From positions 103,259,484 to 103,323,483 of the forward strand of contig NC_073306.1 in NCBI RefSeq assembly GCF_027595985.1: DNA of 64,000 bases. The letters are read 5' to 3'. Of this stretch, positions 1 through 11,414 are shown piece by piece. The notes beneath the pieces are model-generated. The model worked only from the letters and a program-made list of their open reading frames with translations, had not been told where the DNA came from and did no database searches. Both the position numbers and the translations under genes were made by a program. Origin of the DNA: Sorex araneus. Lineage: Eukaryota; Chordata; Mammalia; Eulipotyphla; Soricidae. Numbering within the stretch: the first letter of the stretch is position 1; each line of letters starts with the position of its first letter.

Positions 1-720
1 GCACCTTGAAAACACACTCAGAAATAATGTTCTACAAGCTTCCTGGGGGTCTTTTATCTTGGTCAAATTGACAAATAAAATTAACTATCAAATGGGTTTT
101 TGCTTTCTTTCTGAAAATATCCTTACCCATGTAAAATTCTGCACACTTTTTTTCTTTCAAAATATGTGTTGGCTCACGTATAGAAATAAAAAGTAGAAAA
201 TAATCTGTTAGAGTTTTTTTTTCTTTTAAATGGAGTCGTTGTCTATGTTTTTCTAAGGCCTCTTGACAAAATGCCAGGCCAGCTCCCTACATGAAGCCAA
301 GTAGCTTGATTTATCATGTATATCTTTGAAAGTTAGAATATACATTTCATATAAAATATCTTAGGAAAATATATTTCTCAGCATTCTCAATTACTCTATG
401 AGAAAATTCAATAAAATGTTGTAAATTTAACTCATAAATCCTCTAGTCTGTATCTATAATAGATAGTACCAAATCCAAGAAATTTAACTTTGGTTCCTTA
501 ATATCACTTGCACTGCACATGTTCCAATATCCCTGTTGTCTTAAAATATGATATTTAAGTCCAAACAAGATATACATACTGCATTTGGTTATGTATCTTT
601 TAAATATATAAAACAAAACATACATGCCTAAAAAAAGAGGAATAGCCAAATCTACCCACAAGAATAGTGGGAAAATTTACATAATTTTTTAACCAAACAT
701 AAAACAACTAGTGAAAAAGT
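1..720. other. intergenic, nothing recognised
   Basis: AT-rich sequence with no splice-flanked exon, no open frame with family resemblance and no repeat that I can name. Confidence 0.5.
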
Positions 721-724
721 CATC

Positions 725-1000
725 TTTGTAAAATGTTAGTGAGAATGTAAATTGGCACAGTATTATGTAAAACAGTTCCTCAAAAAATTAAAAATAGATT
801 TACCATATGATCTAGCAATCCCACTCTTGGGTATATATTCAGAGGAAATAAAATCGGCATCTCACTCAAAGAGCTATCTGTATTCTAAGTTTAATTGTAG
901 CCTTACTCACCACAGCCAAAATATGGAAGCTACCTGAAATTTAGAAACAGAGGAATAAAAAAAATGATGGGACATACACCTATACTAAAATGTTTTAATT
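725..1000 (+). repeat. old L1 fragment, C-terminal ORF2 region
   Basis: The plus-strand frame from about 752 reads LPYDLAIPLLGIYSEE, followed by a motif like NMEAT. This matches the conserved C-terminal stretch of L1 ORF2 protein (consensus like [14 protein letters not shown]). Stops and substitutions show it is long dead. Both ends are truncated. Confidence 0.75.
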
Positions 1001-1116
1001 ACCCACCAAAGAAATCCTAAACCCATCTTACCTTTCTCTCTCTCTCTCAGGTTTCATAAACTAAAAGCACTACAATGGAAACATTGAAAATAAATCATAT
1101 TTATTTGTTTATCTAT

Positions 1117-1257
1117 TTTGGTTTAAGGTCACACCCAACTCTCAGCTTTGGTATCAGTACCAGTGATGCCCAAGGGACCATATGGGGTGCCGAGGATGGA
1201 ACCCCGGGTCACCCTGTGTAAGGCAAGAGCTCTACCTACTGTACATCTCTCTGGTCT
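1117..1257 (-). repeat. SINE-A copy, diverged
   Basis: Read on the minus strand, it has the tRNA-like head (gcaagagctctacctactgt on the plus strand) and the SINE-A body with the ccatatggggtgc block. It is clearly older than the copies at 2432 and 3540. Confidence 0.6.
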
Positions 1258-1589
1258 CTTAAATTATATTTAAATTAGAATTTGAAAATATACCTTTGCG
1301 GAGCGGGGAAGGATAATAGTAAGTTAGGGCTTAGAAAAAATTCAAAGGAAGCTTCAAGGGTAGGTGCCGATAATGGCTTTTCCTCTGACACTCGGTACTT
1401 AAATGAGTACATTTACTGCCCATTGTTTTGTTAAATCATCCATTTCTAACTTGAACATTTTTCTGTATATTAAAATATAGAGGGACATATATGTGCACAT
1501 TTATTAGCGTAAAAGATTAATGTACAATATAAGATACTTGGAAATAATTTTAATTAAAATGTAATTCCATTATAAAGAAAAGAAATTAG

Positions 1590-1767
1590 TTCTTTTTTGT
1601 TTGTTTTTGGGTAATACCTGGCTATTCACAGGGGTTACTCCTGGCTCATCCAATCAGGAATTACTCTTTGGCAGGGCTTGGGGGAACAAATGGGATGCTG
1701 GGAACCGAACCTGGGTCAGCCACATGCTAGGCAAACACCCCACCTACTGTGCTATTCCTCCAGCCCC
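1590..1767 (-). repeat. SINE-A copy
   Basis: It starts on the plus strand with a T-rich run (the poly(A) tail) and contains ggttactcctggctc, gggatgctgggaaccgaacc and a head ending ctattcctccagccc. Moderately diverged. Confidence 0.8.
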
Positions 1768-1980
1768 AAGAAGTTAGCCTTTTGCTCAGGCCCAGGCTGC
1801 AGCAGGCAGGCTCCCTGTCACCATCATCATAACGCCTGAAGCTCTGCAGACCCAGCAAGATCAGAAGTGGAATGAGAAGTGAAGTGTACAAGAACCCCTG
1901 CTGGGTACAGCCTTGAAGGTGCCAGGAATCAAACCTACATCTTCCAGAAAGTCCTCTACCCTTCATACTATCGCTAGGCC
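1768..1980 (-). repeat. possible old SINE remnant
   Basis: The block ggtgccaggaatcaaacc followed by a degraded head ending tatcgctaggcc resembles a minus-strand tRNA-SINE. The rest of the interval is unlike the standard bodies, so the call is weak. Confidence 0.3.
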
Positions 1981-1999
1981 CTATTCTTAAACTATTTTA

Positions 2000-2430
2000 A
2001 AACATTACAGTTCAGTGGCAGTTGTTATACTAACAGCCTTAAACAACCATTAATTACCACGATCTGTTCCAGAACATTTTCATCAGCGCCCAAAGAAAGT
2101 CTAAACTCTTCAGTTAATCTCTTGTTCTCCTTTCCCCTCAGTCCTTGGCAACCAGTACTTTAAATTAAGTTACCATGAACTTTCATATTCTGGATCTGAT
2201 CAAGCTTGTAACAGGACTTTTTGATGTCCGGCTAAGTGTGAGGTAGATCTATTGTGTGAATCTATCACGTTTGTTTGCCCAGTCACAAGTTTTAGGTTGT
2301 TGCCACCTATTTCAACTGTGAGACTGATGCTATGAACACTTTTGTACCATTTTTTTGAACATTTGTTTGCAATTCTTGGGGTATATGCCTAAGAATGAAG
2401 TAATATAGTAATTGCTGAGTCAAATAATAA
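2000..2430 (-). repeat. ancient L1 3' region
   Basis: Phrases such as cttggcaaccagtact, ctatgaacacttttgtacc and caattcttggggtatatgcc follow the order seen in reverse-complemented 3' ends of old mammalian L1 elements. No frame survives. Confidence 0.6.
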
Positions 2431-2431
2431 T

Positions 2432-2612
2432 TCTTTTTTTTTTTTGCTCTTTGGGTCACACCCGGCAATGCACACAGGGGCTACTCCTGGCTCTGCACTG
2501 AGGAATCACCCCTGGCAGTGCTCAGGGGACCATATGGAATGCTGGGAATCGAACCCAGGTTGGCCTCATGCAAGGCAAATGCCCTACCCACTGTGCTATT
2601 GCTCCAGCCCCT
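2432..2612 (-). repeat. SINE-A copy, near full length
   Basis: A T-run is followed by gggtcacacccggcaatgc, the ccatatggaatgctgggaat block and a head ending ctattgctccagcccc. It is close to consensus, so it is a fairly young insertion. Confidence 0.9.
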
Positions 2613-3065
2613 CACACATTAATTCTTATTGAATTTATTAATTAACTGCCAAACCGTTTTCCTTATAGGCGTCACTATGATACTTTCTCCATACTTCTCT
2701 CAACATGATACTGTTGTATGAGAGCCTGGCCACAATTTCCAGGTATTTGCAGATTTAAAAATCTTTACTCCCCCAAATATTTCACTTTCCAGTCTTTCTC
2801 CAGAGCCTTTGGGGATGTTGATTGTCTCAACTTATAGTTTTAGTCCTAGGTCTCATAAAATAATCAGCCTGTAAAAGACTTGAATATCCTGTATTCCAAT
2901 TTTGTTGTCTTGAGAGAGTTCCAAGCTCATCCAAAAAAAAAAAAAAAACATGATTGATTTTTACACTAGTCCTACTCAAATGACAATACAGTTTTTTGAC
3001 AATCCCTTTCTGCTCACTCCATAGGCTGCTATTTTCCAGACTATACCACTGAATTGGGAAGGAGC

Positions 3066-3302
3066 ACTGTAGCACTGTCATCCCATTGTTCATCGATTTG
3101 CTCAAACGGGCACCAGCAACATCTCCATTGTGAGACTTGTTGTTACTGTTTTTGGCATATCGAATACACCACGGGTAGCTGGCCAGGCTATGCCGTGTGG
3201 GCGAGATACTCTCGGTAGCTTGCCAGGCTCTCTGAGAAGGATGGAGGAATCAAACCCAGGTCAGCCACATGCAAGGTACACGCCCTATTCGCTGTGCTAC
3301 CG
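3066..3302 (-). repeat. SINE-B copy
   Basis: It begins (3' end of the element) with gtagcactgtcatcccattg, then holds the SINE-B body (ggcatatcgaatacaccacg) and ends in the shared tRNA-like head. Its 3' tail is a short CACTGT-type repeat, not poly(A). Confidence 0.85.
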
Positions 3303-3539
3303 GAAGGAGAGGACAGGGAAAAGGAAGGAAAAAATGCCACCGAGATTTCTTATAAGGTTTTCTGTAGTTTTTTTTGTTTTCTGATTTAATGTTTGTATGG
3401 TTGTTACAAGCCCTCAGTGGCTTTCCAGAGTTCCATCGAAGCAGTCTATAGTTTGGGTCTGTTTTTCTTCCTCTGTGGAAAGAAGTATCCCTGGAGACTC
3501 TTACATTTTCCTGGTATCCCTCAGAAACATTTTTTTTTT

Positions 3540-3696
3540 CTTTTTGGGTCACACCCGGCAATACACAGGGGTTACTCTTGGCTCTGCACTCAAGAATTAC
3601 CCTTGGCAGTGCTCAGGGGACCATATGGGATGCTGGGATTCGAACCCAGGTTGGCCTCATGCAAGGCAAACGCCCTACCCTCTGTGCCAGCCCCCA
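3540..3696 (-). repeat. SINE-A copy with target duplication
   Basis: A minus-strand SINE-A lies between two copies of aaacattttttttt (3525-3538 and 3697-3710). Part of that duplicate overlaps the element's own T-run, so the exact duplication length is uncertain. Confidence 0.85.
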
Positions 3697-3710
3697 AAAC
3701 ATTTTTTTTT

Positions 3711-5199
3711 AAAGAAATAGATTAACTTGAAGGCTTGCCATGCCATAATAGTTCTGAGTTATTATAAAACCAAACTAATGAGAGATTGTAGGTTTGTTTC
3801 ATGGTTAGTTAAGCTGATCAATAGAAAAGAAAAGCACAGAGGTGGGTTTCAATGATAACACTAATACTTCAGATTTTACTTTGAGGATGACGGTTATTCC
3901 AATTTGCCTTTTAAATGGACCAAATATTACATAATGAAGAAATCACCAAAAAATGTAGTGGATTATTATTGACCATAAAGACATAAAAAAATAGCCAGAA
4001 GAAATTGAAAGATGGATTTTAGATCGAAAAGAAAAATGGTTAAATGCAATATTAAAGTCTTTTTAATAAGATAAATTGAAAAGATACAAAAAAATGTTAT
4101 CCTCCTTGGATATTCTTGATGTGACAAAGAGTAAATTAGTTTATAAACCAAACTCAGTTTCCATGCCTAGGTCTCAGTAACCAAGGATAATTCTGTAAAC
4201 AGGGATCATGCCTGAGGAAATGAATGGAGTCACAAAATTCATCTTTTTTTGTAGACAGTAGAAAAGTGACAACAAGAGGAAAATGTATTTTACAGTTAAA
4301 ATATATATTGTTAAAATATCATATGTAGACACAAATTTCCAACACATATATATACAAAGCCCTGAATAATATCTGAACACACACTCCAAAAAGAGATTTT
4401 TCTCTTTTTCTCTCTCTTTCATATTTTAAATAAGGGAATTCTACTTGCTTTGCTTATTTTATTATGCAATTTAACACATGTGTTAGTCACTTCCTGTGTG
4501 TTCAATCTACTATATGGATAAATTGTATCCTCAGCAACCAGGAAGTAGATGAATAATCTCTGGGAAGCTCTTACTCACCATGCATTAGTAATTTGAATAC
4601 TAATTAGTATTTGTAAAGTAGGAAGAAAAATAGTGAAGTGGTGTTTGATTTTCATCATCTAATAGTAATGAACATATCACAATATTGTTGTAAATAATGA
4701 CATTCTTACTCTCTTTTCACAATGCCAATTTAAAGGAAATGAATATTTACCTCACTCTGGAAATATTTATAATAAATAAGGAAATTATTAAAATCAAGTC
4801 TTCTAAAGGGATAAAATCTTAACAGAACCCAAACTTTTATACCTAATGTCTTTTCTTACTGTCAGACCCTTATATTCTAAGACTTACTCAAACATGTTTA
4901 AAATGTTAGATATCGTCTACTTCCACCCAAAAGGTCTGCAATGGAACTCTCTCTTTCCCTCAAAATATGTTTTTCTGCATTTTTCTGTCTTTAAAAGGAA
5001 CATCTCTTCATTCTCCCAATTCAATATTTCAGTAGTCATTATGACTCAATTCTTTTCACACTCATAATACACACATGTTACCCTGTCTTATCTGATATCT
5101 TTTCAATCTCCACTGCCACCTTCTATACATTTTAAGAAACATTTTTTAAAATGCATTCCCCCTTCTCTTCACTCTGTTGATGCTATTGCAGTATTAGAA
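3711..5199. other. intergenic, nothing recognised
   Basis: AT-rich DNA without an exon, an open frame of recognisable family, or a named repeat. Short open frames here are rich in F, L, I and K, as expected by chance. Confidence 0.5.
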
Positions 5200-5590
5200 G
5201 GACCACACACTCTATCTTGTGGTGCTCACTAAGTATCTCAATCCAGTTTCAGGACTTCCATGCTTGGTCAGTGTTCACCAGGGGTTATACTTTTTAGTTG
5301 TTGTGCTCATGTACACTCTGATTGTAGTGCTCAAATACATGTTCGTGAGGGATCATGATCCTGGATATCATAGCTATCTGTTTATTTATATTTCTCACCA
5401 CGGAGTGCACCAATTAGCTATGTTACATGCCCCAGATTATAATGTGGTCATAAATCACTTGCAATATTATGGCTCTCAACAGAGCTGCCAGGATCACACT
5501 TGGTGCCCATAGTAGTTCTGAGTTCAAACGTGTGGCCTCAAACATGCAAAACCAGGCTCTTTAATCTCTGAACCATCTCCTGGTCCTTTC
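5200..5590 (-). repeat. possible ancient SINE-like composite
   Basis: The right end (gttcaaacgtgtggcctc, then a degraded head ending ctcctggtcc) looks like a minus-strand tRNA-SINE head. The left part has a gtgttcaccaggggtta-like block. Strongly diverged, weak call. Confidence 0.3.
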
Positions 5591-6023
5591 AGAACATCTT
5601 TTAGATCCCAGTAATAACCTATTAGTCGTTTCTAGATTCAACTCTTTCTTTTCCCCAAGTTGACTGGCATGAAGTATTCCTGATTGATCTTTATAAAATG
5701 CAAATCTCATGTTCCTCAATTTAAAATCTATCATTCTCATCATAATTTGGATTCAGTACAAAATGTTTAGTTTAATTTGCAAAATTCTTTTTCCTTTGTA
5801 CTGTGCCTCTCTCTCACATGTACCTGAGAAAAGAGTCATGCTGAAATACTTATACTTAGCATGTTTGTGTTACTTGTGGACAGTGTTTCCCAAAGTGGGG
5901 ATTCAGCCTCCGTCCTGAGGGATATTAAGAGAAATCCAGAGAGCTTTAGTAGTTTCAGGTATAATGAAGGGGTGGCATTTTCTGCTTGTTCTAAAAAGAA
6001 TAAACTTCAAGAAGGGAACTGAG

Positions 6024-6190
6024 GGTCCACAGAGATAGTACAGCAGGTAGGGTGCTTGCCTTGCACATGGCCAACCAGGTTCCATCTTCGGCCATATGAT
6101 CCTCCAAGAACCATCAGGAATAATTCCTGAGTGCAGAGCCTGTAGCAAATCCTAAGCATCCCCAGTGTGGCCTCAAAACCAAAACAAACC
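6024..6190 (+). repeat. SINE-A copy
   Basis: The head agatagtacagcaggtaggg, then gcttgccttgcacatggcca and a body with cctgagtgcagagcc lead into an A-rich tail with CAAAACC units. Moderately diverged. Confidence 0.8.
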
Positions 6191-6589
6191 AAAACTCAAA
6201 GAAAAAGAAGGGAACTGAATTTTTCCCCGATGGAATATGGAGCAATGTGCCAAACAAATTTGAGAACCTCTGCCAAGGCCTTTGTACATGTTGCTATTCT
6301 CTTTATTTGAAGTATTTAGCCCCCCCCACACACAAACCTTCTACTCTTCTTTGCACCAACATGACTGAAACCTGGTTAAATTGTATACAACGTTAGGATT
6401 TAGCTCAAAAGTAGCCTTTTGCAGAATGTGTTCTCATCTCCCAGCTCCATAAGTTCAAATTAAGTGACCTTCTTTGCAGAGAAGATTGGCTATCAATTTT
6501 CTGTGAAGACCCACGTAATGAGTATTTTGATTTTTATAGATGTAGTGAGTTGAATGAGGGTCCCCCTTAAAATGATACGTTCTTGCCTT

Positions 6590-7824
6590 TGGGCCGTGCT
6601 GTGGATCGAGCATAACGGAAGAACCCAAAAGCGTGCCCTTGGACTCCAAGCAGCCCACTGAACTAATTCCGGCACGGGATCGGAGAACCCACGGCGGGCT
6701 GCGAGAGTGGAAACCGGGCATCCCCCAATTCTTTTAACCTCTCTCTCTCAATCCCTTCCTCCCGAGCACAGCGCAGGGTCCACGGCTTTCTGAGTGCAAA
6801 ATGGAGACGCCAAACCTCTCTCTAGGTTTCTCCATCTTATGAGCACCATAAAAGGGTAAAAGTTTGTAGTGATGTTATTTCTGGTTGTACTTTCCATGGA
6901 CTTTATACAGAAACCCAAAACCGCATGGCCACGGCAGCAGCCGCGCGACCTAATGTCATCTTAGCATCAGCAATATGTAATGGTTCCTTCTTAATGGGTC
7001 GGACTTTTGTGGGAGATCCTAACAAGAATAGTAAGTCTTTTGCTGAAATATTGAAGACAATCAAAGTGGTAGCCATCTCTCTAGACTGAACTAAGCTATA
7101 TCCCCACTCCAGCTGAGAAGAAATATCCATCTTTCTCGGGAAGAAACGCGGCGTGGTGTTAAACATAGTGTGATGTCCATTAAGCAAACAGACCTGGTGG
7201 CGTGGGATTGGGATATAAGGGGAAAAATTATGTACATGGAACAGCGGGACGCTGGTGGAATCTCGAGCCAGAGCCGATACCAGCGCAAGACCTTTGGTTC
7301 CAGAAACTGTTTGCAGACACTCTACTAGACTATCAACTAAGCCAGAGCCCCACGCCTGCTGATGACGGGAAATAACCATCCTCTTCGGTTTTTTTCCCTT
7401 TGTCAGACAGCGTGGCGATTACTAAACAGGCGTGAACTCGGTGGCGCGGGGCAAAGGGGAAAAAGAAAAGTTATGTAACAAACAGCGGGACTTAATATCT
7501 CTATATTCTTAGCAATGGAGAACTATCAAATGCTTCCTTGGCAATAGGACTGTCTTTTTCTTTTTGGGGGGAAACCCCAGCAACAGTAGTGAGTTGTGTG
7601 TTGAAACATGGAATGTAATCGAGATAAAGCATAAATGAAGTGAAACTTATCACGTACAAGGGTGGGGACTGGGGAGGTGGGAGGGGGCGGCAGATATACT
7701 GGGGGGGTTGGTGATGGAAGATGGGCACTGGTGAAGGGAAGGGTGTTTGAGTATTGTATAACTGACATAATCCTGAGAACTTTGTAACCCTCTACTTGGT
7801 GATTCAATAAAAAAAATTTTTTTT
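6590..7824 (+). mobile_element. 1235-bp CpG-rich non-autonomous retroelement with L1-like 3' end
   Basis: The element sits between two identical 20-bp copies of aaatgatacgttcttgcctt (6570-6589 and 7825-7844). The left junction reads CTTAAAATG, whose complement fits the L1 endonuclease preference TTTT/AA. The last 130 bp resemble the L1 3' end in this genome (a gatgggcactggtgaaggg-like block, gtgattcaataaa, then A/T tail), but no ORF1 or ORF2 precedes it. The body is rich in CpG and holds two diverged copies of a unit ending aacagcgggac (7184-7250 and 7424-7491). A 158-codon open frame lies on the opposite strand (6903-7379), with no family I recognise. It is inferred to be an L1-mobilised parasite family. 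I cannot name it. Confidence 0.8.
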
Positions 7825-7869
7825 AAATGATACGTTCTTGCCTTAAGTCTGGAAATATATGAATGTTAC

Positions 7870-8200
7870 TTTATTTATTAATTTTAGGTTGGAGGGGGTT
7901 AACTTCTGGCTCTATGTTCAGGGACGACTGCTTGTGGTACTCAGGGAACCACAGACAGTATTGGGGAGTAGGATGCACGCCAATTGTCTTAACCCCCGTA
8001 TTGCCTCACAGACACATGCCTTATTTAAAATTTGGATTTGTTTATATCAGACTGCTCTTGGTCATGCCTAGGGCATACTTCTGGCACTGTGCTTAGGGAT
8101 TACATCTCATAGTGCTCTGATGACCAAATTCTGTATCAGGGATTCAAATCAGAATCATCCACATGCAAAGCAAGTGTTATCTTTCCCGCATCCCCCTTTC
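7870..8200 (-). repeat. two diverged SINE-like remnants
   Basis: About 7880-8015 and 8040-8200 each show degraded minus-strand SINE bodies (for example gcatacttctggcactgtgc and gattcaaatcagaatcatcc). They lie directly upstream of a young SINE-A. Confidence 0.45.
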
Positions 8201-8206
8201 TTCATG

Positions 8207-8388
8207 TTTTTTTTTGCTTTTTTTTGGGGGGGGGGTCACACCTGGCTCTGCACAGGGATTACTCCTGGTTCTGCACTCAGGAATTATCCCTGGCCGCGCT
8301 CAGGGGATCATATGGGGTGCTGGGAATCAAACCCGGGTCGGCTGCGTGCAAGGCAAACGCCCTACCTACTGTGCTATCACTCCAGCCC
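8207..8388 (-). repeat. SINE-A copy, near full length
   Basis: A T/G-rich tail run precedes gggtcacacctggctctgc, the catatggggtgctgggaatc block and a head ending ctatcactccagcccc. Several CpGs survive, so it is fairly young. Confidence 0.9.
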
Positions 8389-9325
8389 CTCATGTCTTAT
8401 TTTTGAAAAGAACCCATGAAAGTGTAATCAGGGATTTTGATCTGAAACAGAAGCAGTTATCTACAAAACCAAAATTAGTTTATTCAGAAAGAACAACATA
8501 AAGAAAATGTATGAGATCTATGTGCATTCCCCCAAATCCAAGACTGATGAGTCCTTACATAACCCCTGGGACCCCAGCTTCCACTTCTTGTGGAGATGAA
8601 GGCACATTGGGGTATCTAATTTATTGATCCACATAGCCTTCCAACCTCATTTGAATAGGGTTTCAGACATTAATTGTCCACAAAATCTCGATATGAGAAA
8701 ATAAACCTGAACTATGCAGGTAGAAACTATGTTCAATGCCATGCGCTCTGCAGACACAGAAAAGAAAATAAAAAAGAGGGAAAATCAATATACCTAACAG
8801 ATAGTAATTAAAATGATTAAGTCATATATTAAGGAATTGCCAAATTACCAGAAGCAAATGAAACATTTTTTTTTCTTTCTAAAGCTTATACCCTATGAAA
8901 GTATGACCCTGATGATACTTCAAAGATACTTCGAACTTCTGACCTCCACAATTTTGACAGAATTAATTTCTGTTACTTTAGACACCTAGGTTTTTAGTTT
9001 TTATGAAAATTATTCAGGGAAACATACAGTCTCAGTTGTAACTAACCGAGTTTGCCATAGGGGTGTAATGTTTGTTTTATTCTGTTTTCTTCTAGATGAT
9101 TTGACAGTCAAAGACAACATCCACTCACAGGGGCATGGCCATGACCCAATAAGGACTTGTATTATAGGAATAGATTATGGGACACATTTGACCCATTGAC
9201 TATAGTTTGACAATCCATGTTAGAATTTAGTGACTATTATACTTGTTTGTCACTCATTGAGAGAATATAAGCTTATTTAAAATAACAAGCATGTCCTATG
9301 TATACTTGTACACACATTTATATGT
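8389..9325. other. intergenic, nothing recognised
   Basis: AT-rich DNA with no exon, RNA gene or named repeat that I can support. Confidence 0.5.
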
Positions 9326-9326
9326 A

Positions 9327-9603
9327 CATCATCAACATCACCATCATCATCCCATTGATTTTATAATTTCTCAAGCAGTCTCAGTAACGTCTCCATTTGT
9401 CCTTGCCCTGAGATTTTTAGAAGCCTCTCTCTACTCATCCCTTCCAACAATGCTGCATTGGAGGCTCTTTTAGGGTTAGGGAAATGAGACCCAGCTTGTT
9501 ACTAGTTTTGGCATATTAATACACCATGGGGAGTTTGCGAGGCTCTCCCATGTGGGAAGGAAACTCTCTGTAGTTTGCCAGTTCTCCCAGAGGGAGAAGT
9601 AGG
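9327..9603 (-). repeat. family C retroposon, 3' part
   Basis: On the minus strand this matches the 3' half of the full element at 33636-34280: the gagcctccaatg block, the ggtctcatt block and a tail made of GAT repeats (plus strand catcaccatcatcatccc at 9330-9352). It is truncated at its 5' side at about 9603. A TATATG microsatellite follows. Confidence 0.7.
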
Positions 9604-9604
9604 C

Positions 9605-9730
9605 TATAAGTATATGTATATGTATATGTATGTGTATATGTATATGTATATGTGTGTATGTGTATGTATAAGTATATGTATATATGTACATATACTTATA
9701 TAAATAGAAGTATATAAATAGATGTATATA
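9605..9730. repeat. TATATG/TGTATA microsatellite
   Basis: Imperfect hexamer array of TATATG and TATGTG type, grading into TA-rich sequence. It accounts for the repetitive YTYTY open frame on the opposite strand. Confidence 0.95.
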
Positions 9731-10717
9731 TACAATAGCTAAAAAAATGGGCCAAATAATTCATAGCTCATATTCAAATTTAGCCTCTCAATAAACTTTA
9801 CAAGATTTGTATAACCTGTATTTGATACAGAATATATCTTGTTGAGGAGAATAAATTATTCACAAAGACCAACATTTTAACTTCTACCATATAATGACTA
9901 CTATATATTATGATTGTAGTAGAGGTTTATGGTGTTTCTAATTAAGGTACTTACTTCATCATAAACTCCTCAACTTCATGATACCCTCTAATCTTAACCA
10001 TTCTCCAACAGTCTCATATTCTGATATTTCATCTAGTGAAAAGGGGAGACAGTCCATAACAAGGAAAGATGAGTGATATACACTCAGAGGGTGAAGAACT
10101 TTGGAAAACTGAGCTGTCAATCACTAGCTATACATTTTCATTTTAGGCACCATAGTGTCTATGTCTCCCTAAAGTTTTAATTTGCATTTACCTCATGACA
10201 ATAGACTATCTTTTATGTGCTTATTAACTAACCATATATATGCATATATACTTTTACATCTATATCAACCTTTTATTCATCTCCAAGTTTTCGTATGTAA
10301 CATATAAAATGTATGTGTACAAATATAAATATGTTTTATACATATCATCCCGGATAAAAATTGAGTTGTGTACATCAATATTTTCTCTCTATATATAGCT
10401 TGCCTTTACACTTTTTTATTTTTTAATCCATACTTATGGTTGTTACATTATGTACTCTATGAAATCTTTATATATCACAAGATTATAAATATTTTATCCT
10501 GTTTTCTTCAGATGATTTGTACTTTCACCTATAATACTTAAAATCCATTATGAGTCAAGTTTTTGCATCACATTAAACAGGGGCTAAATTATATATTTTT
10601 AATAAACCAGAACCTCATCTTCAGAGAATTTTCACCATTTGACCTGTATAAATAGCTGAAAAGTTCTATTTTCATGACTTCATTTCATCTGATTCACAGC
10701 TTACTTTGCAGATAGCC
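9731..10717. other. intergenic AT-rich stretch
   Basis: Long TA-rich runs at 10225-10340 and 10430-10500. No gene or named repeat seen. Confidence 0.5.
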
Positions 10718-10721
10718 CTAC

Positions 10722-11410
10722 TGATGTCGGTGGGCCCCACGGGTGACTTTTGTGAAGCGGGGAGGAGAAAGACGGTCACTTTCTCTCCAACCGCCTCTAA
10801 CACCCGGGACCCAGGGTAACTGGGTTCTTGTCTCGCTCGCGGAAAAGAATTTCAGGAGTAGACAAGCAGTGAAGTAAATAGATTTTATTCAGAGGTTTCT
10901 GAGGGAGGGAGGAAGGGATAAGTGAGAGAGTGATAGTAAGAATAAGGCGCTCAAGAGAGAACACGGGCTTCTCCAAGAGTGGAGGAAGCTCTACACACAT
11001 CCTAGCACTGGACACGAAAGCATGAAAGTACACATCTCAAGAGGGGGAGATGCGGGCGACACATGTGCTCGGCCACATGGCACAAGCAGCACATGGGCTC
11101 AGGCAGCATATGCGCGCTTCCTTTGTTCAAGGTGGCCTTTATAGGGTTTCTCCAACCTGCCCCCACGTGGGGGCTTCTTCCCAGGTAAAAGTCCGTTGCT
11201 AAGGAGGTTACCAGGGAGGTTGGGAGTGGTGATGGCCTTCTTTGGGGAACCTCCTGGGGAGGGGTCCATTATCCTCAGGGTCTGCTGATGGTTTCTTCCG
11301 GGTCTTTTGTTTTCTTGAATCTGCACATCTTAAGAGCCTCCTTCCCAGAGACTCTGTTAAATCTCAATTTTCATTGCCAAGGGCCTTTTCCTATCTACCT
11401 GCCTACATCA
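10722..11410 (-). mobile_element. solo LTR of an endogenous retrovirus (689 bp)
   Basis: The ends form a perfect inverted repeat, TGATGT at 10722 and ACATCA at 11410. They are flanked by the 4-bp duplication CTAC (10718-10721 and 11411-11414). On the minus strand there is a TATAAA box (complement at 11138-11143) and an AATAAA polyadenylation signal (complement at about 10884-10889), followed by a GC-rich U5-like end. No gag, pol or env lies next to it, so it is a recombined solo LTR. A 4-bp duplication is typical of gammaretrovirus-like (class I) elements. The class call is an inference. Confidence 0.8.
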
Positions 11411-11414
11411 CTAC

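Noticed and set aside
9300-9700. CRISPR-like or tandem coding repeat around the hexamer array
   Set aside because: It is a simple TATATG microsatellite with no spacer structure.
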